NCBI GenBank assembly: GCA_016787645.1
Contig: JAEUUF010000022.1
Location: forward strand, 434,001 to 498,000
Length of the DNA stretch: 64,000 nt
Direction of reading: 5' to 3'
Origin: Cyclobacteriaceae bacterium
GTDB taxonomy: Bacteria > Bacteroidota > Bacteroidia > Cytophagales > Cyclobacteriaceae
Part shown: one piece after another, positions 8,975 to 18,310 of the stretch
Position numbering within the stretch: the first letter of the stretch is position 1
Layout of the letters: every line of letters begins with the position of its first letter
Program-made: the position numbers and the translations under genes
Notes under the pieces: generated by a model
What the model saw: the letters and a program-made list of their open reading frames with translations, nothing else
Databases searched by the model: none
What the model was told of the DNA's origin: nothing

Positions 8975-10447
8975 TTACTTCCTGCTATAATTCGGAGCTT
9001 CCCGGGTTATGGTTACATCATGGGGATGATTTTCTATCATGCCGGCCGAAGTGATCTTCACAAACTTAGCCTGCTTGAGTTTCTCGATGTTCTTTGCCCC
9101 GCAGTAACCCATCCCCGCTTTAAGGCCTCCCACCAGTTGGTAGAGGACCTCTGAAACCAGGCCTTTGAAAGGTACCCGGCCAGAAATTCCTTCCGGTACG
9201 AGCTTCTTGATGTCATCCTCCGCATCCTGGAAGTAACGGTCCTTTGATCCGTCATCCATGGCCTCCATGGAGCCCATGCCGCGGTAGGTCTTGAATTTCC
9301 GTCCCTCATATATTATCACATCACCCGGAGCCTCTTCGGTACCCGCCAACAATGAGCCGATCATGATGCTATCCGCACCCGCCGCCAGCGCCTTTACGAT
9401 GTCACCGGAAAAACGGATACCTCCATCGGCAATGATCTTTACGCCGGATCCTTTGACAGCCCTGGCTGATTCATAAACAGCCGACAACTGCGGCAGTCCA
9501 ACGCCCGCTACCACGCGCGTAGTGCAGATGCTGCCTGGTCCTACGCCCACTTTGATGGCATCAGCTCCGGCTTTCACCAGCGCCTTGGCAGCTTCCCCGG
9601 TTGCAATATTGCCCACCACCAGGTCCAGGTCACCATATTTCTTTTTCACTTTTTTCGCCGCGTCGAGGACTCCTTTGGAGTGCCCGTGTGCGGTGTCAAT
9701 ACTGATCACGTCAACGCCGGCAGTGCGCAGTGCGTCAATGCGATCAAACATATCAGCGGTAACGCCGACGGCAGCCCCGACACGAAGACGGCCAAACTGG
9801 TCATGGCAGGCATGCGGCTTATTTTTCTTCTTGAGAATATCCTTGTAAGTGACAAGTCCCGTGAGCTTTCCTTTCTTATTAATGATCGGAAGCTTCTCGA
9901 TCTTATATTTCTGCAGAATGGTGGCTGCTTTGTCCAGGGTAATGCCTTCCGGCGCGGTGATCAAATGCTCACGAGTCATGATCTCTTCTACGGGCACAGA
10001 CATGTTCTTTTGAAAACGAAGGTCACGATTGGTGATGATGCCCACGAGCTTCCCGCTGCCATCCACCACCGGGATTCCCCCAATCTTGAATTCACGCATG
10101 ATCTTCTCGGCATCCCGTACGGTTGAATTCACGCGCAGCGTTACCGGGTCCAGGATCATACCGCTTTGAGATCGCTTTACCTTCCGAACTTGTTCAGCCT
10201 GGAGCTCAATGCTCATGCTTTTATGAATGAAGCCAATTCCTCCTTCCAGGGCGATGCTAATGGCCAGCGCAGACTCGGTGACCGTGTCCATTGCCGCTGA
10301 CACAATGGGGATATTCATCCGGATATTCCCGGTGAGCTGTGTTATCGTACTGGTTTCGCGGGGAAGCACCTCGCTGTAGGCGGGAACCAGGAGTACGTCG
10401 TCGTAGGTTAGGGCTTCAAAAAGGAACTTGGCGGGATCGAGGGCCAT
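8975..10447 (-). CDS. guaB: IMP dehydrogenase
   Basis: A full-length 490-residue IMP dehydrogenase, which oxidises IMP to XMP with NAD+ as the committed step of GMP synthesis. The N-terminus [18 protein letters not shown] is typical. A CBS pair occupies about residues 95-215, the catalytic loop GPGSICTTR places the active Cys near residue 307, and the flap has the [10 protein letters not shown] and GRVPFKG motifs. A promoter is visible at 10481-10508. It shares a divergent intergenic region with rlpA. Confidence 0.97.
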   Translation of the reverse strand: MALDPAKFLFEALTYDDVLLVPAYSEVLPRETSTITQLTGNIRMNIPIVSAAMDTVTESALAISIALEGGIGFIHKSMSIELQAEQVRKVKRSQSGMILDPVTLRVNSTVRDAEKIMREFKIGGIPVVDGSGKLVGIITNRDLRFQKNMSVPVEEIMTREHLITAPEGITLDKAATILQKYKIEKLPIINKKGKLTGLVTYKDILKKKNKPHACHDQFGRLRVGAAVGVTADMFDRIDALRTAGVDVISIDTAHGHSKGVLDAAKKVKKKYGDLDLVVGNIATGEAAKALVKAGADAIKVGVGPGSICTTRVVAGVGLPQLSAVYESARAVKGSGVKIIADGGIRFSGDIVKALAAGADSIMIGSLLAGTEEAPGDVIIYEGRKFKTYRGMGSMEAMDDGSKDRYFQDAEDDIKKLVPEGISGRVPFKGLVSEVLYQLVGGLKAGMGYCGAKNIEKLKQAKFVKITSAGMIENHPHDVTITREAPNYSRK

Positions 10448-10480
10448 GGCAAATAAATTGGATTGTTTATTTGCCGGTCA

Positions 10481-10508
10481 AAGGTAGGTGAAAATGTGGA
10501 TATGGCAA
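10481..10508 (-). promoter_or_regulatory. Putative guaB promoter
   Basis: Minus-strand TTG (complement of 10506-10508), 17-base spacer, then TACCTTTG (complement of 10481-10488), an exact TAnnTTTG -7 box. It leaves a leader of about 30 bases before the guaB ATG at 10447. Confidence 0.5.
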
Positions 10509-10528
10509 TTCCTGCAATCCTTCCTGTC

Positions 10529-10556
10529 TTGCTCGCTTCAGCAAATTGTATATTTG
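10529..10556 (+). promoter_or_regulatory. Putative rlpA promoter
   Basis: Plus-strand TTG at 10529-10531 followed after 17 bases by TATATTTG at 10549-10556, an exact TAnnTTTG box. It is divergent from the guaB promoter; the two -33 elements are only about 20 bases apart. Confidence 0.5.
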
Positions 10557-10608
10557 AACGTCGGAGAGCGTGATCCGGGGCCATAATTACTTTCTACTTG
10601 CTACACAC

Positions 10609-11292
10609 ATGAAGACACTTCTCACCATTCTCGGGCTGTGCGCCACCCTTCTCAGCATGGGTCAAACCCAAACTGGCAAGGCCTCCTTCTATGCCGACAA
10701 TTTTGAAGGTCGGCTTACTGCCAACGGTGAGAAATACCGTCACAAGAACCTGACCGCGGCCCACAAAACGCTGCCCTTCGGCACAAAGGTGCGTGTTACT
10801 AACCTGGCCAATCAGAAGCAGGTGGATGTAGTTATCAATGACCGCGGGCCCTATGTGGATGGCCGCATTCTTGACCTTTCCAAGTCGGCAGCCGAACAGC
10901 TTGGATTTGTGAACCAGGGCATTGCCGAGGTGTCACTCTTGGTGCTGGATGCAGGCGATGGAAAAGGCACGGTCCCGGTCACCATCCAGGATTCTGCCCC
11001 GCCCGATGAAAAGGAATTTTATGACCTCGATGTTGAGCGAAAGAACCCTGGTGGATTTGGTGTTCAATTAGGTACCTACCAGGAGCTCGTTAACCTCATT
11101 CGCATGGCCGACAACCTGAAAACGTCCTACAAAAAGAAGGTGATCGTCCAGGTGAAGAATGTAAATGGAACAAAATATTATGCATTGATTCTTGGCGGGT
11201 TTTCAACACGCGCCAAGGCTGACAAATTCCGGGAATCCATTCGGAACAAGTACCCGGATGCTTTCATCGCTGAATTTGATCGAATACGTTGA
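10609..11292 (+). CDS. rlpA: RlpA-family septal/rare lipoprotein A-like protein with SPOR domain
   Basis: A 227-residue exported protein. The start at 10609 gives the signal peptide MKTLLTILGLCATLLSMGQ; an upstream in-frame GTG at 10570 would add non-signal residues. A double-psi beta-barrel (RlpA) domain covers about residues 22-110, including GKASFYADNFEGRLTANGE and VVINDRGPYVDGRILDLS with the catalytic-type Asp/His region. A SPOR domain at about 150-225 binds glycan strands stripped of stem peptides. Family members act at division septa, some as lytic transglycosylases. It has no lipobox, so it is probably secreted to the periplasm rather than lipidated. Confidence 0.9.
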   Translation: MKTLLTILGLCATLLSMGQTQTGKASFYADNFEGRLTANGEKYRHKNLTAAHKTLPFGTKVRVTNLANQKQVDVVINDRGPYVDGRILDLSKSAAEQLGFVNQGIAEVSLLVLDAGDGKGTVPVTIQDSAPPDEKEFYDLDVERKNPGGFGVQLGTYQELVNLIRMADNLKTSYKKKVIVQVKNVNGTKYYALILGGFSTRAKADKFRESIRNKYPDAFIAEFDRIR

Positions 11293-11308
11293 CGGTTTAA
11301 CCGCAGCT

Positions 11309-12088
11309 GTGGAATTCATCGGTTACGTAGCAGCCATTGGCATTGGACTCATCCTGGGTTTGCTTGGGGGCGGAGGATCCATTCTTTCCATACCCGTCCT
11401 GGTTTACCTCTTCCAGCTTGACCCGGTTCGGGCTTCCGCCTACTCGCTCTTTGTTGTGGGCATCACCAGCCTCATCGGCGCGGTTCCAAAGTACCGCGAA
11501 GGCCACGTGAGCCTGCGAACGGGCTTGATCTTCGGCATCCCCAGCATCGTCGCCATTTTTATAACCCGAAAATGGTTTGTCCCGCTCCTCCCCGACATCT
11601 TGATCACGTTGGGAGAATTCGAACTGACCCGTCGGTTGCTGCTACTCGGGCTGTTTGCCATTCTCATGATTGGTGCTTCCTGGCCAATGATCCGAACGCA
11701 AAAGGTCAATGACGTAGATCGACCACTTCGGGCCCTCCCCCTCGCTCTTCAAGGTCTCCTTATTGGATTCACTACCGGGCTTGTTGGCGCAGGTGGTGGG
11801 TTTCTAATTATACCTGCCCTGATCTTCCTTGCTGGTCTGCCTTTTAAGCGAGCCGCGGGGACCTCTCTTTTCATTATTGCTGCCAATTCCCTCATCGGGT
11901 TTGTTGGTGATGTACTGAATTTTGAAATGGATTGGCCCTTCCTGCTCTTGATCACCACATTGGCCATTATTGGAATCCTTGTTGGAAATCGCCTTTCCCG
12001 GCGCCTCCAAAATGACACGCTGAGGAGGTCTTTTGGGTGGTTTATCCTTGTTTCAGGGGTCTATATTCTTTTCAGAGAGCTCAATTAG
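11309..12088 (+). CDS. TauE/SafE-family sulfite/anion permease
   Basis: A TauE/SafE membrane protein of about 260 residues with eight hydrophobic segments and the paired glycine-rich repeats GLLGGGGSILSIPVLVY near residue 17 and GLVGAGGGFLIIPALIF near 155. I favour the GTG at 11309 because it yields the family-typical opening MEFIGYVAAIGIG and avoids overlap with rlpA; an in-frame ATG at 11258 would overlap it by 35 bases. Family members export sulfite, sulfoacetate or related organosulfur anions; the substrate here is not determinable. It follows rlpA by 16 bases. Confidence 0.85.
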   Translation: MEFIGYVAAIGIGLILGLLGGGGSILSIPVLVYLFQLDPVRASAYSLFVVGITSLIGAVPKYREGHVSLRTGLIFGIPSIVAIFITRKWFVPLLPDILITLGEFELTRRLLLLGLFAILMIGASWPMIRTQKVNDVDRPLRALPLALQGLLIGFTTGLVGAGGGFLIIPALIFLAGLPFKRAAGTSLFIIAANSLIGFVGDVLNFEMDWPFLLLITTLAIIGILVGNRLSRRLQNDTLRRSFGWFILVSGVYILFRELN

Positions 12089-12129
12089 GCTGATTTTTTA
12101 GTCAAGTAAACCTATTGTAAACTTTTCTA

Positions 12130-12160
12130 TTGCATTGTGATAGTATTACTACTACTTTTG
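12130..12160 (+). promoter_or_regulatory. Putative promoter of the tetR-ABC-hlyD-tolC operon
   Basis: TTG at 12130-12132, 20-base spacer, then TACTTTTG at 12153-12160 (exact TAnnTTTG). The region is A/T rich with TATTG, CATTG and TAGTATTACTACTAC motifs that could form an operator for the adjacent TetR protein (speculative). The ATG follows 17 bases downstream. Confidence 0.5.
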
Positions 12161-12177
12161 CAAGTAAATCTTATACA

Positions 12178-12861
12178 ATGAGCCAACTCACTTTTAAGCT
12201 TAATGAAAAGCTATTCCTGAGGGATCCCCAGAGTACTGAACTGGGCCAGAATATCATCAAGATGAGCATCGCCATGATTGATAAAATGGGATTTGAGCAC
12301 TTCACCTTTAAGAAGTTGGCCACCCAGATAAATTCTACTGAGCCCTCCATCTACCGCTATTTCGAGAACAAGCATCGGCTGCTTCACTACTTGACGGCCT
12401 GGTATTGGAGTTGGCTGGACTACCGGCTTGATATGGCCACCCATAACCTCGGATCGACGGAAGAAAAACTTCGGGCGGCGATCAGGGTCATTACCGAGCA
12501 AAAGCGATTTGATCCTTCTTTCGGGCATGTCGACGAAGAAGCGCTTCACCGCATCGTTATCAACGAACTGGAAAAGACTTATCTCACGAAGTGGGTGGAT
12601 GAAGACAATCAAGCTGGTCTTTTCAGTGGCTTCAAGGCACTGACACGAAAGATCTCCGACTATATCCAGGAAATAGCCCCGGAATACCCCTTTCCGAATT
12701 CGCTGGTGAGCACCATTTTGTTGGCCGCCAATGAGCAGATGTTCTTCATGGAACACTTGCCAGCCCTCTCCAGCATCGACAGGAAGCTGCCCCGGCCCGA
12801 ACAGTATGCCCAATTACAAAAGTTCATCGAGACCATTGTCTTCAAGACTATCGGAAAATAG
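12178..12861 (+). CDS. TetR/AcrR-family transcriptional regulator
   Basis: A 227-residue regulator starting at the ATG at 12178 (MSQLTFKLNEKLFL); the frame can be extended to 12130 but that would run through the predicted promoter. The N-terminal helix-turn-helix includes FTFKKLATQINSTEPSIYRYF near residues 45-65, a clear TetR recognition helix. The C-terminal ligand domain is divergent. It sits 2 bases before the ABC exporter gene and probably controls the operon together with itself. Confidence 0.88.
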   Translation: MSQLTFKLNEKLFLRDPQSTELGQNIIKMSIAMIDKMGFEHFTFKKLATQINSTEPSIYRYFENKHRLLHYLTAWYWSWLDYRLDMATHNLGSTEEKLRAAIRVITEQKRFDPSFGHVDEEALHRIVINELEKTYLTKWVDEDNQAGLFSGFKALTRKISDYIQEIAPEYPFPNSLVSTILLAANEQMFFMEHLPALSSIDRKLPRPEQYAQLQKFIETIVFKTIGK

Positions 12862-12863
12862 CC

Positions 12864-15029
12864 ATGCTTTCTAACCTATCGATTGTCCGTCTCATTCGCG
12901 AGATCGGGCTGACACAAACACACTCGGTCGATCTTCATCAACTCCATCAGGTGGAATTGAATACCCGGACCTACGGGGTGAAGGATATCCATGAATTTGA
13001 GCGAGACCTCATTGAGGCCGGCAATCCATCCCGTATTCTTTTCCTTAAGAATGCCATACCGGTTAATACCTTGGAGCAATTTCTCCGCGAACAAGTAAGC
13101 CCCGTGGTTACCTTCTTGGCGGACGGAGAAGCACTTTCACCCATCCTTTGGCTTCCGGAACGGGGAAAAATCAAAGGGCTCCAGATGGAATCCGATGCCC
13201 GGACCCCCATTGCCTGGAACCCACAACTTCCGGAAAGCCAGCTGAAGAACCCGGATGGAAAGGTGATTTGCCTTACTTCCGTAATCTATGAAAGCCCGGT
13301 CAGTCCTACCGATGTAGAAGAAGGCAATCTCAATCCTGTGCGCCGCCTATTCAGCCTCCTGAATACGGAGCGCAAAGAGATACTCTATATTTTGTTTTAT
13401 GCATTGCTGGTCGGCTTGGTGAGTTTGGCCTTGCCCCTGGGCATTCAAACTACCGTCGAGCTTATCTCGGGTGGCGTATTCTTCAGCTCGGTCTACCTGA
13501 TGATCTTCCTCGTAATTGCCGGCGTACTGGCTGGCGGCGGATTACAAATCATCCAGATCAGCATGGTCGACTACCTCCAGCGGAGGGTCTTTACTAAAGC
13601 GGCACTTGAATTTGCCTATCGCATTCCACGCCTGCGCATGGAGTCTCTGTCAGGAAAATATGCACCTGAACTTATCAATCGCTTCTTCGATGTAATGACG
13701 GTACAGAAAGGGCTGCCCAAGCTTTTGATTGACCTGTCTTCCGCGGCCATCCAGATTCTTTTTGGCCTTCTGTTGATTTCTCTCTACCACCCGTTTTTCA
13801 TTCTCTTTGGATTATTACTGATTTCTGTTCTCGGCATCATCTTCTATATCACGGGTCCCCGCGGACTCAAGTCGTCCATGAATGAATCCAAGTACAAATA
13901 CAAAGTCGTTCATTGGCTGGAAGAGCTCGGGCGTGCCCTTCAGTCATTCAAACTCGGCGGCTCTACGGATTTGCCGCTGCGCAAAGCGGATCACAACATT
14001 AACGGTTACCTCAAGCATCGAACCATTCATTTCAACATTCTCCTCACGCAATTCTCCTTTATTGTATTCTTCAAGGCAGCCGTGGTGGGCGGATTACTGA
14101 TCGTGGGTACAACGCTGGTGGTGAGCCGTGAAATTACGCTTGGTCAGCTGGTGGCCTCCGAGATTGTGATCATTTTGATCATCAATTCGGTAGAAAAGAT
14201 CATCATGTACATGGACGTGGTGTATGACTTGCTGACCGCGGTTGACAAGATTTCTCATGTCACCGACCTGCCCATTGAGCGCGCCGGCGGCCTGGACCTC
14301 ATCCCAAAAAATGAGAAAGGATTTGCCCTCCGCGTGCATAACCTGTCGTATACTTTTCCAGACGGAGATTTCAAACTCGAGAACGTTGACCTCGCTGTTG
14401 AGCCGGGCGAACGAATTTGTATTTCCGGTCCCGGGGGCAGCGGCAAGACCATCCTGACCAGTCTACTCACTGGATTGTATACCAACTTCAAGGGTTCGAT
14501 CACCCTGGACGGTTACTCCATGCGGGACCTGGACCTAAGTCACCTGAGGGAAAAAATCGCCAAAAACATCAGCGCAGAAGATCTCTTTGATGGATCCATT
14601 TTGGAAAACCTGACCGTAGGCAACGCCCGCACTACGCCAGAGATGGTGATGGCTGCCTTGCAAAAAGTGGGGCTGACCGATATCATCAATGCCATGCCCG
14701 AGGGACTGGGCACACATTTGTTAAGCGGTGGCAAAGGAATATCTGACACGGTTATTCAAAAACTTATTCTTGCCCGATGCATCGCCAAGCAACCCAAGTT
14801 GATGGTACTGAACGACCTCTTTATCGGGTTGCCCAGGTCGGAGAAACTCAAGCTTATCGAGGCCGTCACGGATCCATCATGTCCCTGGACGCTGATCGCC
14901 GTCTCCAATGACCCGATGATTATGTCCGCCTGCGACCGTGTGGTCGTGCTGGATAGTGGACGGATTAATTCCATCGGTCCGTTTTCCGAACTTATGAAGA
15001 ATGAGAAGATCAAAACTTTCATTGACTGA
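12864..15029 (+). CDS. Type-I-secretion-like ABC transporter with a degenerate ATPase site
   Basis: A 721-residue half-transporter: an N-terminal soluble region of ~160 residues with no peptidase Cys/His, a six-helix membrane domain (about 170-465), and a nucleotide-binding domain. Walker A is intact (GPGGSGKT, 522-529), but other motifs are altered: Q-loop Gln is Ala571 (ISAED), the signature is LSGGK (620-624) followed by GIS instead of Q-R, Walker B plus catalytic residues read VLND (Asn650-Asp651) instead of LD-E, and the switch His is Asn682 (AVSND). It is grouped with a HlyD adaptor and a TolC channel, so it should power export across both membranes, yet it may hydrolyse ATP poorly or not at all. 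Substrate unknown. Confidence 0.85.
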   Translation: MLSNLSIVRLIREIGLTQTHSVDLHQLHQVELNTRTYGVKDIHEFERDLIEAGNPSRILFLKNAIPVNTLEQFLREQVSPVVTFLADGEALSPILWLPERGKIKGLQMESDARTPIAWNPQLPESQLKNPDGKVICLTSVIYESPVSPTDVEEGNLNPVRRLFSLLNTERKEILYILFYALLVGLVSLALPLGIQTTVELISGGVFFSSVYLMIFLVIAGVLAGGGLQIIQISMVDYLQRRVFTKAALEFAYRIPRLRMESLSGKYAPELINRFFDVMTVQKGLPKLLIDLSSAAIQILFGLLLISLYHPFFILFGLLLISVLGIIFYITGPRGLKSSMNESKYKYKVVHWLEELGRALQSFKLGGSTDLPLRKADHNINGYLKHRTIHFNILLTQFSFIVFFKAAVVGGLLIVGTTLVVSREITLGQLVASEIVIILIINSVEKIIMYMDVVYDLLTAVDKISHVTDLPIERAGGLDLIPKNEKGFALRVHNLSYTFPDGDFKLENVDLAVEPGERICISGPGGSGKTILTSLLTGLYTNFKGSITLDGYSMRDLDLSHLREKIAKNISAEDLFDGSILENLTVGNARTTPEMVMAALQKVGLTDIINAMPEGLGTHLLSGGKGISDTVIQKLILARCIAKQPKLMVLNDLFIGLPRSEKLKLIEAVTDPSCPWTLIAVSNDPMIMSACDRVVVLDSGRINSIGPFSELMKNEKIKTFID

Positions 15030-15031
15030 AT

Positions 15032-16336
15032 ATGCTGAACATCTCAAAAGATTCGATTGAAAAGGAACTGCCCCCGGATGCCATGTATTCATTGCGTACG
15101 CTCCAAACGCCCAGCGGTGGTAAGCGGCTTGCCCGCATCCTTATGGGTTTTGGAATCATCACATTCATCATACTCTTCTTGCCTTGGCAGCAGAATATTC
15201 ATGGAAGGGGTGCCGTCACCGCACTTTCACCCGGCAATCGCCCGCAAACCATCGAAACGGCCATCGCCGGACGCGTATCGGAGTGGAGGATCAGCGAAGG
15301 CCAATTTGTGGATGCCGGTGACACCATTGCCATTCTTAGTGAGATTCGGGAAAAGTACTTCGATCCCCAATTTCTTGATCGCCTTAGGGAAATAATCCAC
15401 TCAAAAGAACAGAGCCTCAACTCCAAGGGTCAGAAAGCACAGGCATTGAAAAGGCAGATTCAATCGCTGGAAGAAGCTATGCGCGGGAAAATTGATCAGG
15501 CTAAAGCGAAGCTCGAAGGAGAACGTGTTCGATTTAACAACGCAAAAAACCAATATGAGCGTAACAAGAAATTGTTTGAGGCGGGGAATATTCCACTCAC
15601 GAAATTCCAGGATATTGAATACAAGTACCAGGGAAGTGAAGCCGATTTTATCAATGCAGAAATTGAAGTCCAGCGCGTGCAGGCGGAATACCTCGACAAG
15701 ATCAACAAGGCAGAGTCCGACCTGAACAACACATTGTCAGAACAATTCGATACACAGGCTGACCTATCCAAGCTCCGGAATGAATATGTCAACATGGAGG
15801 TGAGAAGCCAGCAATACTACATTCTTGCTCCCCAAGCCGGCTTTGTGGTCAAAGCCACGGTTGCCGGGATTGGCCAGACGATCAAGGAAGGCGATGCCCT
15901 ATGTACTATCATGCCGTTGAGTGACGACATTGCGGTGGAGATGTATGTACGGGCCATGGATGTTCCGTTATTGAGCCTTGGTCGGAAGGTCCGGATTGAA
16001 TTCGACGGTTTCCCGGCACTCCAATTTTCAGGGTGGCCAAGCATTTCAGTAGGCACATTTGGCGGTACCGTTCGGGTGATCGACTACGTCAACACGCATC
16101 CTGGTGAATTTCGGATCCTCGTTACGCCTGACAGCACGGATACAGCGTGGCCCAAGCAGCTTCGCATCGGCGGCGGCACGCTGGGATGGGTAATGCTGGA
16201 CAGTGTGCCCATATGGTATGAGCTCTGGCGCCAACTCAATGGATTTCCGCCCAGTCTGTACAAAGAACCTGAGGTGGGTACCAAAAAGGACAAGTCCGCC
16301 AAAAAGTCACCTTCCACTGATAATCCTTCGAAATGA
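15032..16336 (+). CDS. HlyD-family membrane fusion (adaptor) protein
   Basis: A 434-residue periplasmic adaptor. One N-terminal membrane helix (FGIITFIILFLPW, about 48-62), a biotinyl-lipoyl-like half (AIAGRVSEWRISEGQFVDAGD), a long coiled-coil hairpin at roughly 110-260 rich in Lys/Glu/Gln, the returning lipoyl half (ILAPQAGFVVKATVAGIGQTI) and a beta-barrel region. The tail is Lys/Ser rich. It should bridge the ABC transporter and the TolC channel. It starts 2 bases after the ABC gene and its end overlaps tolC by 4 bases. Confidence 0.9.
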   Translation: MLNISKDSIEKELPPDAMYSLRTLQTPSGGKRLARILMGFGIITFIILFLPWQQNIHGRGAVTALSPGNRPQTIETAIAGRVSEWRISEGQFVDAGDTIAILSEIREKYFDPQFLDRLREIIHSKEQSLNSKGQKAQALKRQIQSLEEAMRGKIDQAKAKLEGERVRFNNAKNQYERNKKLFEAGNIPLTKFQDIEYKYQGSEADFINAEIEVQRVQAEYLDKINKAESDLNNTLSEQFDTQADLSKLRNEYVNMEVRSQQYYILAPQAGFVVKATVAGIGQTIKEGDALCTIMPLSDDIAVEMYVRAMDVPLLSLGRKVRIEFDGFPALQFSGWPSISVGTFGGTVRVIDYVNTHPGEFRILVTPDSTDTAWPKQLRIGGGTLGWVMLDSVPIWYELWRQLNGFPPSLYKEPEVGTKKDKSAKKSPSTDNPSK

Positions 16337-17799
16337 TGAAAAGGTCATTGCTCATCATTCTCATTAGTATCCTGGTTAACTCGCTTCATGGTCGGGCACA
16401 AGCATCATTGGATTCCATTTTCGTGCTTCCCGATTCCGTAAAGACGTTCTCCATCGACAATTTCTATGCGGTCTTGCTGGCCCATCATCCCATGGTAAAG
16501 CAAGCGAGGTTACTGAGCGATAATGCCCGGCAGGAAGTACGGCTGGCGCGCGGGTCGTTTGATCCCAAACTGGAGTCCACCTATGCTACCAAAGAATTCC
16601 AGGACAAGGATTACTATAACAAGTTTGCCGCTTCACTCACCATTCCCGTCTGGTTTCCGGTTGATCCGAAAATCGGATTCGAGAAAAATGAGGGCACCAA
16701 CATTAACCCCGAATCCTCTATTCCCGAGACAGATCAGTATCGTCAGCTCGTTACCGGGATCCGACTTCCGGTAGGTAGAGGCCTGCTGACGGATGAGCGC
16801 CGCGCGGCCGTGAAACAAGCGAGGCTGTTCACTGAATTGGCCGAGGCCGAACAGGTGAAGTTGATCAACAAGATTCTGCTTGAGGCCGCCAAGGATTACT
16901 GGCAGTGGTACTATGCTTATTACAGCTACCGGTTGTTCAATCGAAGCACACAAATTGCCGATGAAATCTTTCGTCGTGTGCACCTGAATGCGGTCCACGG
17001 CGAAGCATCCGCTGTTGATACGGTACAAGCAAAAATCACCCTTCAGCAGAGACTCATTGAGCGACAGGAGGCCTACCTGGAATTTATTAACCAGGGTATT
17101 CGCATTTCCAATTATCTATGGGATGCTGATGAGCAGCCGGTACTCCTTTCCGCACAGGTTGCCCCTGTGTTACTTCCTGGTGATGAAACACTCTTGAGCA
17201 CCCAGACGCTGAGCGAACTCAAGTTCATGGCCAGCCAAAATCACCCGGAGTTGCAGAAACTCAATATTAAATTGAATCAGCTGGAAGTTGATCGCAAACT
17301 GGCCACCGAATACCTCAAGCCGCGACTTGATCTCAATTATGGCTTTATCAATCAGCCCATCGGCCCAGACGGTAGTTTCCAGTCCTTCTCACTGGGCAAC
17401 AATTACAAGTTAGGGGTTGATTTTTCCATGCCTATTCTGCTGCGGAAAGAACGCGCCAAACTGGGGCAAACCAAACTGAAGATCCGTAACACACAGCTGG
17501 AGCGTACACAGGCCGAACGTGAAATATTGAACCAGGTACAGCAGGTATTCAACCAGCTGGTAAACACCCATACGATTCTTAACCAGCAAACGTCAATGGC
17601 TCAGAACTATGAGCGATTACTCCAAGCCGAACTGATGAACGTGGAGTTAGGGGAGAGTGACCTCTTCAAAATCAACGTCCAGCAGGAGAAAGTGATCCAG
17701 GCGCAAACCAAGCTGCTGAAACTGAAAGCCGACTATGAAAAACTGAAGGCCACGCTGTATTGGGCGGCGGGAATTCGCAACTTGAACACACTCCCCTAA
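16333..17799 (+). CDS. TolC-family outer membrane efflux protein
   Basis: A 488-residue protein with a signal peptide (SLLIILISILVNSLHGRAQA) and two TolC-type helical repeats; the second half has LDLNYGFINQPIGPDG and SMPILLRKERAKLGQTKLKIRNTQLERTQ, typical of outer-membrane factors. It forms the outer-membrane duct of the export system. The ATG overlaps the end of hlyD (ATGA), so the three genes are translationally coupled. Confidence 0.9.
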   Translation: MMKRSLLIILISILVNSLHGRAQASLDSIFVLPDSVKTFSIDNFYAVLLAHHPMVKQARLLSDNARQEVRLARGSFDPKLESTYATKEFQDKDYYNKFAASLTIPVWFPVDPKIGFEKNEGTNINPESSIPETDQYRQLVTGIRLPVGRGLLTDERRAAVKQARLFTELAEAEQVKLINKILLEAAKDYWQWYYAYYSYRLFNRSTQIADEIFRRVHLNAVHGEASAVDTVQAKITLQQRLIERQEAYLEFINQGIRISNYLWDADEQPVLLSAQVAPVLLPGDETLLSTQTLSELKFMASQNHPELQKLNIKLNQLEVDRKLATEYLKPRLDLNYGFINQPIGPDGSFQSFSLGNNYKLGVDFSMPILLRKERAKLGQTKLKIRNTQLERTQAEREILNQVQQVFNQLVNTHTILNQQTSMAQNYERLLQAELMNVELGESDLFKINVQQEKVIQAQTKLLKLKADYEKLKATLYWAAGIRNLNTLP

Positions 17800-17857
17800 T
17801 CAACTCGAGCGGTTTAAAGTGTGATCAATTTTTCATAGCTTCGACTTGTCGACTACC

Positions 17858-18310
17858 ATGTCCAACCGGCATCATTTTTGGCTACGAACAACGGCTATTC
17901 TACAGCTAATCACAGCCGGGATTCATGCCATGAGTTTCTTCAGAAATCGCATACCGGCCAATGAGAGCGAGCAGAAGTTGTATGATTTGATGGCCAGCTA
18001 TCAATTGAATAATGTGGGGCCCTACTTTCATCCCACCATGCAGGACATCTTCACGGCGCTAAGTGCTTCCTTCACGCTACTTTACTTGTTTAGTGGAGTG
18101 ATCACCTTGTACCTGCTTCAGAAGAACTTGCCCTCAACAATTTGGAAAGGGCTCACCTCCATCAACCTGATTGTTTTTGGAGTTGCCTTTCTGATCAATC
18201 TACTGTTCACCTTCCTTCCTCCTATCGTGCTGACTGGCGTTGTGTTTATCGGATTCTGTTTGGCTTACGCCACGAACCACATTCACCGGATCGTCTTACC
18301 CAAGAATTGA
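17858..18310 (+). CDS. Four-helix membrane protein of unknown function
   Basis: About 150 residues from the ATG at 17858 with four hydrophobic segments ([75 protein letters not shown]). I do not recognise a named family. It follows tolC by 58 bases and is convergent with rocD, overlapping it by 15 bases. No functional call is justified. Confidence 0.7.
   Translation: MSNRHHFWLRTTAILQLITAGIHAMSFFRNRIPANESEQKLYDLMASYQLNNVGPYFHPTMQDIFTALSASFTLLYLFSGVITLYLLQKNLPSTIWKGLTSINLIVFGVAFLINLLFTFLPPIVLTGVVFIGFCLAYATNHIHRIVLPKN

Noticed and set aside
12211-12813. 200-residue minus-strand frame opposite the TetR gene
   Set aside because: Shadow of the regulator; composition is not protein-like and no neighbour supports it.
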